Source: Rossellomorea aquimaris | GTDB taxonomy: Bacteria; Bacillota; Bacilli; Bacillales; Bacillaceae_B | Direction: 5' to 3' | Assembly (NCBI RefSeq): GCF_008180865.1 | Contig: NZ_VTEX01000002.1 | Coordinates: 620,001-684,000, forward strand | DNA length: 64,000 nt | Part shown: piece after piece, positions 62,091 through 64,000 of the stretch | Numbering within the stretch: the first letter of the stretch is position 1 | How the letters are laid out: every line of letters begins with the position of its first letter | Made by a program: the position numbers and the translations under genes | The notes under the pieces: generated by a model | Told to the model about the DNA's origin: nothing | What the model saw: only the letters and a program-made list of their open reading frames with translations | Database searches by the model: none

Positions 62091-63866
62091 TTGTTGAAAG
62101 GTAAACAAGTGTGGGTGACAGTTGTTACGCTGATGTTGTTAGGTGCAAGTACGTTGTTTCCGGGTCCGTCTTCTGCTGCAGGTCAGTTTCTGAACGGTTC
62201 TTATGGGGGAAAGCCCTACAAATTGTATATTCCTGAACAGTATGACTCAAGCAGGTCTTATCCCCTATATGTAATGCTTCACGGTTGCACACAGGATGCA
62301 AGTCAATTCTCCACTGGCACCAAGATGAATACACTTGCGGATGAAAAAGGGTTCTTGGTCCTTTATCCGGAACAAACGAGCAGCTCTAATTCTAATAAGT
62401 GCTGGAACTGGTTTGAAGCAGCCCATCAGTCCCGTGGAAGTGGGGAACCTGCTATCATTGCCGGGATGGTCAATTCTATAAAGAATGACTATTCAATTCA
62501 GAGTGAAAAAATATATGCGGCGGGGCTTTCAGCCGGCGCGGCAATGAGTGTAATCCTGGGAGCAACTTATCCTGATATCTTCTCAGGAATCGGGGTGGGA
62601 TCAGGGCTTGAGTATAAGGCGGCGACAAGTATGACCGGTGCATTCACTGCCATGTCCAGCGGTGGTCCGAACCCAGGCACACAAGGAAGATTGGCCTATC
62701 AGGCAATGGGCAGTGGCGCATCCACTCTGCCCGTCATCGTTTTCCATGGAACCTCTGATTATACGGTAAGTCCGGTGAATGGCGATCAAGTCATCACTCA
62801 GTGGTCGGTCACCAATGACTTAGCACAAAATGGGTCGGAAGACGGGTGGATGGATGATCAGCCTGACCGGACAGAAAACGGGACAGTATCCGGTGGAAGA
62901 AGCTATAGCGTCAACGATTATGAAGGTGGTGACGGAAAGGTTTGGATGAAAATGGTGAAGGTCCAGAGCATGGGGCATGCATGGTCTGGGGGGAGTTCAC
63001 AAGGCAGCTATACAGATCCACAAGGTCCAGACGCGAGCCGGATGATGTGGGAATTCTTTGATTCATTCAGTGATGACATTGGAGGAGGTGACGAGACAGC
63101 ACTCGTTACGACAGCTACTCCCAAAGGGGGAACCTATTCTCAACCCATCGAGGTGGAGCTGGTGACGAATCAAGATGCCGACACCTATTACACAACCGAT
63201 GGATCGAACCCAACAGTGCAATCTACTCTGTACTCAAACCCCATCCAGATCACGGATGATACAACCCTTACATTTTTCAGTCAGGACAGTTCAGGGCAAA
63301 AGGAAGCCATCAAACAGGAAGTGTATGTGATAAATGAAGGCGCTCCAGATGACCGGGTCACCATCAACTCCATTCCAGAGGAAGACGGCTTCTCCGGGAA
63401 ATTCCTTGCAGATGGGAAAGGGACCGGTGACATCAAAATTGGCGACAAAGGCATGTACAATACCGACACCTTTAGAGGGATTCTATCGTTTGACACGAGT
63501 GTGATTGAGCAAATGACCGTAGAGTCTGCCACGATCCGCCTTTACACCAAATCCCTTACCGGTACAGTTCCTTCCATCACGATGGATATCAAGAGTGGAA
63601 CCTTTGGCAGTGCACCCATTGAATCTAGCGACTATTCCGCCAGTCCGAGTCTTACCAATATCACCAGCTTTCAACCCCCTGCCACCTCAAGTTACATTGA
63701 TGTGGAAATTCCCGCTGCCACCATCTCACAACTGAACAAAAATGGGAAAACTCAATTTCGGCTGAAGGCTGTAACGGTCGCAGGCTTTACTGCCAACCAG
63801 GTCGAATTTTACGGGGGCGGCAACGGGGGAACCTCACCGACCCTCATCATCAATGGAGCGAATTAA
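62091..63866 (+). CDS. Secreted esterase (PHB depolymerase/CE1 type) with two C-terminal accessory domains
   Basis: A 591-residue secreted protein. A signal peptide (1-29, ending PSSAA-G) leads to an esterase domain (30-330): YVMLHGCTQDASQF (oxyanion region), nucleophile AGLSAGAAM, acid in FHGTSDYTVSPV and His in GHAWSGG. This is the LpqC/PHB-depolymerase or feruloyl/acetyl-xylan esterase group. Next comes a CHB_HEX_C-like domain (about 340-415; TPKGGTYSQPIEVELVTNQD and TYYTTDGSNPT), then a DNRLRE/CBM96-like beta-sandwich (420-591). The start is TTG at 62091, with AGGGG about 10 bases upstream. A role in removing acyl groups from xylan would fit the xylose island, but polyhydroxyalkanoate is another possible substrate. 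Confidence 0.85.
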   Translation: MLKGKQVWVTVVTLMLLGASTLFPGPSSAAGQFLNGSYGGKPYKLYIPEQYDSSRSYPLYVMLHGCTQDASQFSTGTKMNTLADEKGFLVLYPEQTSSSNSNKCWNWFEAAHQSRGSGEPAIIAGMVNSIKNDYSIQSEKIYAAGLSAGAAMSVILGATYPDIFSGIGVGSGLEYKAATSMTGAFTAMSSGGPNPGTQGRLAYQAMGSGASTLPVIVFHGTSDYTVSPVNGDQVITQWSVTNDLAQNGSEDGWMDDQPDRTENGTVSGGRSYSVNDYEGGDGKVWMKMVKVQSMGHAWSGGSSQGSYTDPQGPDASRMMWEFFDSFSDDIGGGDETALVTTATPKGGTYSQPIEVELVTNQDADTYYTTDGSNPTVQSTLYSNPIQITDDTTLTFFSQDSSGQKEAIKQEVYVINEGAPDDRVTINSIPEEDGFSGKFLADGKGTGDIKIGDKGMYNTDTFRGILSFDTSVIEQMTVESATIRLYTKSLTGTVPSITMDIKSGTFGSAPIESSDYSASPSLTNITSFQPPATSSYIDVEIPAATISQLNKNGKTQFRLKAVTVAGFTANQVEFYGGGNGGTSPTLIINGAN

Positions 63867-63881
63867 GGATTCACTTCTTTT

Positions 63882-63917
63882 AAAACCATCAGATGTCCCC
63901 GGACTCCTGATGGTTTT
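63882..63917 (+). terminator. Terminator of the esterase gene
   Basis: AAAACCATCAG (63882-63892) and CTGATGGTTTT (63907-63917) form a perfect stem followed by T residues. Bases from here to 64000 hold no recognised feature. Confidence 0.9.
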
Positions 63918-64000
63918 TATTCATATCATGGATGGTCTTAAACCCCCGTCCCCATCAATCCACCCCGGAAATTGTAGGTGAAGGATAGGCGTTGACAAAT

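Overview
The window looks like a chromosome segment from a spore-forming member of the Bacillaceae, with moderate GC by eye. Two complete tricistronic gerA-type germinant-receptor operons show that it forms spores. Strong AGGAGG-type ribosome binding sites, several TTG/GTG starts, PerR- and sigma-B-type control sites, KGG-repeat stress proteins and a xylose regulon controlled by a ROK-family XylR point the same way. Gene content suggests an environmental or marine Bacillus-like organism (for example the Rossellomorea group), but this is inference. No rRNA, tRNA, CRISPR, transposase or phage genes were seen.

Layout. 1-9 kb (mostly minus strand): a CPBP-type membrane protease cut by the window edge, with a small membrane protein and an XRE regulator upstream; an acetyltransferase; a three-gene glycosyltransferase operon; an AlkD-like DNA glycosylase; a frameshifted helix-hairpin-helix gene; an MFS exporter. 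9.4-23.2 kb: a xylose/xylo-oligosaccharide island with a xylose:H+ symporter, aldose epimerase, aldo/keto reductase, xylB, xylA, a YesL-type protein, an ABC importer lacking its own ATPase, xylR and a GH43 beta-xylosidase. Three near-identical XylR operators each overlap a -35 box, and four cre-like sites add CcpA control. 23.3-29.3 kb: an EamA transporter with a hairpin in its leader, an SRPBCC protein and the first ger operon. 29.4-34.6 kb: an ABC exporter with a two-component system and a 37-codon upstream ORF. 34.8-45.6 kb: katG, a GAF-STAS stressosome-like gene broken by an in-frame TGA, a paired DMT transporter with a Crp-type regulator, a hydrolase, small membrane proteins (one with an internal stop), and ahpC-ahpF behind a PerR box. 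45.6-54.9 kb: an acetyltransferase, a decayed membrane-protein gene, an NmrA-like reductase, the second ger operon, a Dph6-like PP-loop protein, a P-loop kinase and a CNNM/CorC transporter with a long folded leader. 55-62 kb: membrane proteins, a duplicated KGG stress-protein cassette with sigma-B promoters, an MFS transporter, DinB and small hypothetical proteins. 62-64 kb: a secreted multidomain esterase.

Working together. The symporter and ABC importer bring in xylose and xylo-oligomers; the beta-xylosidase trims oligomers; the epimerase, isomerase and kinase feed xylulose-5-phosphate to the pentose phosphate pathway. XylR gates the system on xylose and CcpA on better carbon sources. katG and ahpCF form a peroxide-defence set. 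The ger operons sense germinants.

Most unusual features: (a) the CNNM leader, where a perfect hairpin sits between a strong ribosome binding site and the TTG start; (b) a dispersed palindrome built on AGGTCCGTCCCT, used as intergenic terminator-like elements; (c) three genes each broken by one lesion plus one heavily decayed paralogue; (d) the duplicated sigma-B/KGG cassette with a conserved dyad in its 5' leader; (e) the unannotated 37-codon ORF coupled to the response regulator. No completely new multi-gene system could be demonstrated from sequence alone.
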